Part shown: one piece after another, positions 5,112 to 6,352 of the stretch
How positions within the stretch are numbered: the stretch's first letter is position 1
Layout: the number at the start of each line of letters is the position of its first letter
Origin: Propionibacteriaceae bacterium
Lineage (GTDB): Bacteria > Actinomycetota > Actinomycetes > Propionibacteriales > Propionibacteriaceae
Direction of reading: 5' to 3'
Assembly (NCBI GenBank): GCA_003153855.1
Contig: PMBM01000074.1
Coordinates: 85,734-92,085 of the forward strand
DNA: 6,352 nucleotides
Notes under the pieces: model-generated
The model's input: the letters and a program-made list of their open reading frames with translations, nothing else
Database searches by the model: none
Told to the model about the DNA's origin: nothing
Position numbers and translations under genes: made by a program

Positions 5112-6179
5112 ATGCTCGACCTGACCGGGGACATCGTCGACCTGCTGCGCGCCATCGCGGACGTCGAGTCCGTGAGCGGCGACGAGAAGGCGCTCGCCGA
5201 CCTCGTCGAGGAGGCGCTGCGGGCGTTGCCGCACCTCGAGGTCGTACGTGACGGTGACGCGCTCGTGGCCCGTACACACCTGGGCCGCGCCGAGCGGGTG
5301 GTCATCGCGGGGCATCTCGACACCGTTCCGGTCGCCGCCAACCTGCCCAGCTCGCGGAAGGTCGTCGACGGCGAGGACCGCGTGTACGGGCGTGGGACGT
5401 GCGACATGAAGGGCGGCGTGGCCGTGCAGCTCGCCGTCGCCGCCGCGGTACCCGAGCCCGTACGTGACGTCACGTGGATCTTCTACGACCACGAGGAGGT
5501 CGACGCGGAGCGGAACGGGCTCAACAGGCTCTCCAGGACCCGTCCCGAGCTCCTTGCCGCCGATCTGGCGGTCCTCATGGAGCCGACCGCGGCGGCGGTC
5601 GAGGGCGGATGCCAGGGCACCCTGCGGGTGGCTGTCCGCACACATGGCGTGGCGGCGCACTCCGCCAGGTCCTGGCTCGGGAGCAACGCCATCCACACGG
5701 CAGGCGAGGTCCTGCGCCGGCTGGAGTCGTACAGGCCCGCCGAGGTCCTCGTCGACGGGCTGCTCTACCGCGAGGGGATGAACGCAGTCGCCATCACGGG
5801 CGGCATCGCGGGCAACGTCGTGCCCGACCGCTGCGAGGTGGTGGTCAACTACCGCTTCGCGCCGGACAAGGACGAGTCGGCTGCGGTCGGTGAGGTCCGC
5901 CGGCTGTTCGACTCGTACGACGTGGAGCTCCTCGACGTCGCGCCCGGCGCACGCCCCGGGCTGGACCTACCGGCGGCCAAGGCCTTCGCGGCGGCGGTCG
6001 GGGGAGAGGTCCGGCCCAAGTACGGCTGGACCGACGTCGCGCGGTTCTCGGCCCTCGGCATCCCGGCGGTCAACTACGGCCCGGCGAACCCCAACCAGGC
6101 GCACGCGGACGACGAGCACTGCCGGGTCGAGGATCTGTTCGTCTGCCGCGACGCGCTCGTGCGCTGGCTCTCGTCCTGA
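5112..6179 (+). CDS. dapE: Succinyl-diaminopimelate desuccinylase
   Basis: This dizinc hydrolase cleaves N-succinyl-L,L-diaminopimelate to succinate and L,L-diaminopimelate, the last step of the succinylase branch before epimerisation. The protein is 355 residues, typical of actinobacterial DapE in the M20 peptidase family. Metal ligands and catalytic residues are visible in order: His68 and Asp70 in VIAGHLDTVP, Asp98 in GRGTCDMKGG, Glu128 (general base) and Glu129 in FYDHEEVDAERNG, Glu157 in VLMEPTAAAVEGG, and His331 in PANPNQAHADDEHC. The lid/dimerisation domain lies between about 170 and 285 and includes THGVAAHSARSWLGSNA. ATG 5112 has no Shine-Dalgarno site but follows TAGGTT at leaderless spacing. 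ArgE and other M20 hydrolases are the alternatives; the dapD and dapC neighbours and the actinobacterial synteny favour DapE. Confidence 0.95.
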   Translation: MLDLTGDIVDLLRAIADVESVSGDEKALADLVEEALRALPHLEVVRDGDALVARTHLGRAERVVIAGHLDTVPVAANLPSSRKVVDGEDRVYGRGTCDMKGGVAVQLAVAAAVPEPVRDVTWIFYDHEEVDAERNGLNRLSRTRPELLAADLAVLMEPTAAAVEGGCQGTLRVAVRTHGVAAHSARSWLGSNAIHTAGEVLRRLESYRPAEVLVDGLLYREGMNAVAITGGIAGNVVPDRCEVVVNYRFAPDKDESAAVGEVRRLFDSYDVELLDVAPGARPGLDLPAAKAFAAAVGGEVRPKYGWTDVARFSALGIPAVNYGPANPNQAHADDEHCRVEDLFVCRDALVRWLSS

Positions 6180-6196
6180 CGCGGTCCTCGGGCCGC

Positions 6197-6202
6197 TACG
6201 CT
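6197..6202 (+). promoter_or_regulatory. Possible -10 element of the LOG-family gene
   Basis: TACGCT is followed by seven bases (CGTGACC) and the GTG at 6210. This again fits a leaderless transcript, starting in the 30-base gap after dapE. The start has no ribosome binding site. Confidence 0.5.
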
Positions 6203-6209
6203 CGTGACC

Positions 6210-6352
6210 GTGCCCAAGGAGTCGAAGACCCAGAACCAAGGCCCGGTCATCCGGCGACGTTCGGACCGGCAACCGACGACCACTGACCAGCGGCTGCTGT
6301 CCGGCAAGGGCTCGAGCGACTGGGTCCACACCGACCCGTGGCGCGTCCTGCG
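6210..6352 (+). CDS. LOG-family (TIGR00730) Rossmann protein, N-terminal part (cut by window edge)
   Basis: Only 47 codons are present. They read GPVIRRRSDRQPTTTDQRLL (11-30) followed by DWVHTDPWRVL (37-47), which matches the N-terminal stretch of actinobacterial TIGR00730 proteins just ahead of their nucleotide-binding fold. These are often annotated lysine decarboxylase; the better supported activity of the LOG family is release of free base from nucleoside 5'-monophosphates (cytokinin riboside monophosphate phosphoribohydrolase). The catalytic PGGxGTxxE motif would lie beyond the window, so activity cannot be judged. A gene of this family also sits just beyond dapE in M. tuberculosis (Rv1205). 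GTG 6210 is chosen for the upstream -10-like hexamer and family length; the first residues VPKESKTQNQ are not conserved. Confidence 0.85.
   Translation, partial: MPKESKTQNQGPVIRRRSDRQPTTTDQRLLSGKGSSDWVHTDPWRVL

Noticed and set aside
4407..5696. Minus-strand 429-codon open frame opposite the reductase and dapE
   Set aside because: It is antisense to two genes with complete catalytic motifs. Its Val/Asp/Arg-rich composition is typical of a shadow frame.

Overview
The window is GC-rich bacterial DNA from an actinomycete (Actinomycetota), perhaps Propionibacteriales, though the sequence does not fix the order. The evidence is the strong G/C third-position bias, the actinobacterial form of DapD, the ferredoxin-dapC pair, the dapD/dapE/LOG neighbourhood also known around M. 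tuberculosis Rv1201c-Rv1205, and -10-like hexamers 6-7 bases before several start codons, the pattern of leaderless actinobacterial transcripts.

Layout. Bases 1-227 (minus) hold the first 75 codons of hemE (uroporphyrinogen decarboxylase). Its sequence type and codon use look proteobacterial rather than actinobacterial. Bases 300-494 (minus) encode a 64-residue four-cysteine protein resembling a high-potential iron-sulfur protein. A 164-base intergenic stretch follows. On the plus strand, a 7Fe ferredoxin (659-979) overlaps dapC (976-2085) by 4 bases. Convergent to dapC is a minus-strand pair in which dapD (3948-3016) is followed after 3 bases by a membrane-anchored, lysozyme-like protein (3012-2089). 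The two convergent genes end 3 bases apart, inside a small hairpin that contains both stop codons. Divergent from dapD come an aldo/keto reductase (4107-5090), dapE (5112-6179) and the start of a LOG-family phosphoribohydrolase-like gene (6210 to the edge).

The core is the succinylase branch of diaminopimelate/lysine synthesis: DapD succinylates tetrahydrodipicolinate, DapC transaminates the product and DapE removes the succinyl group. dapA, dapB and dapF are not in the window. The lysozyme-like protein coupled to dapD would act on the wall polymer that contains diaminopimelate. The aldo/keto reductase between dapD and dapE has no obvious role in the pathway.

Points most worth checking are the foreign-looking hemE end (transfer or contig chimera), a relic of a second aldo/keto reductase whose codons now seem to supply the ribosome binding site of the intact one, the run of likely leaderless genes, and the hairpin shared by two convergent stop codons. 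I see no mobile element, CRISPR array, tRNA or rRNA, and no clear new multi-gene system.
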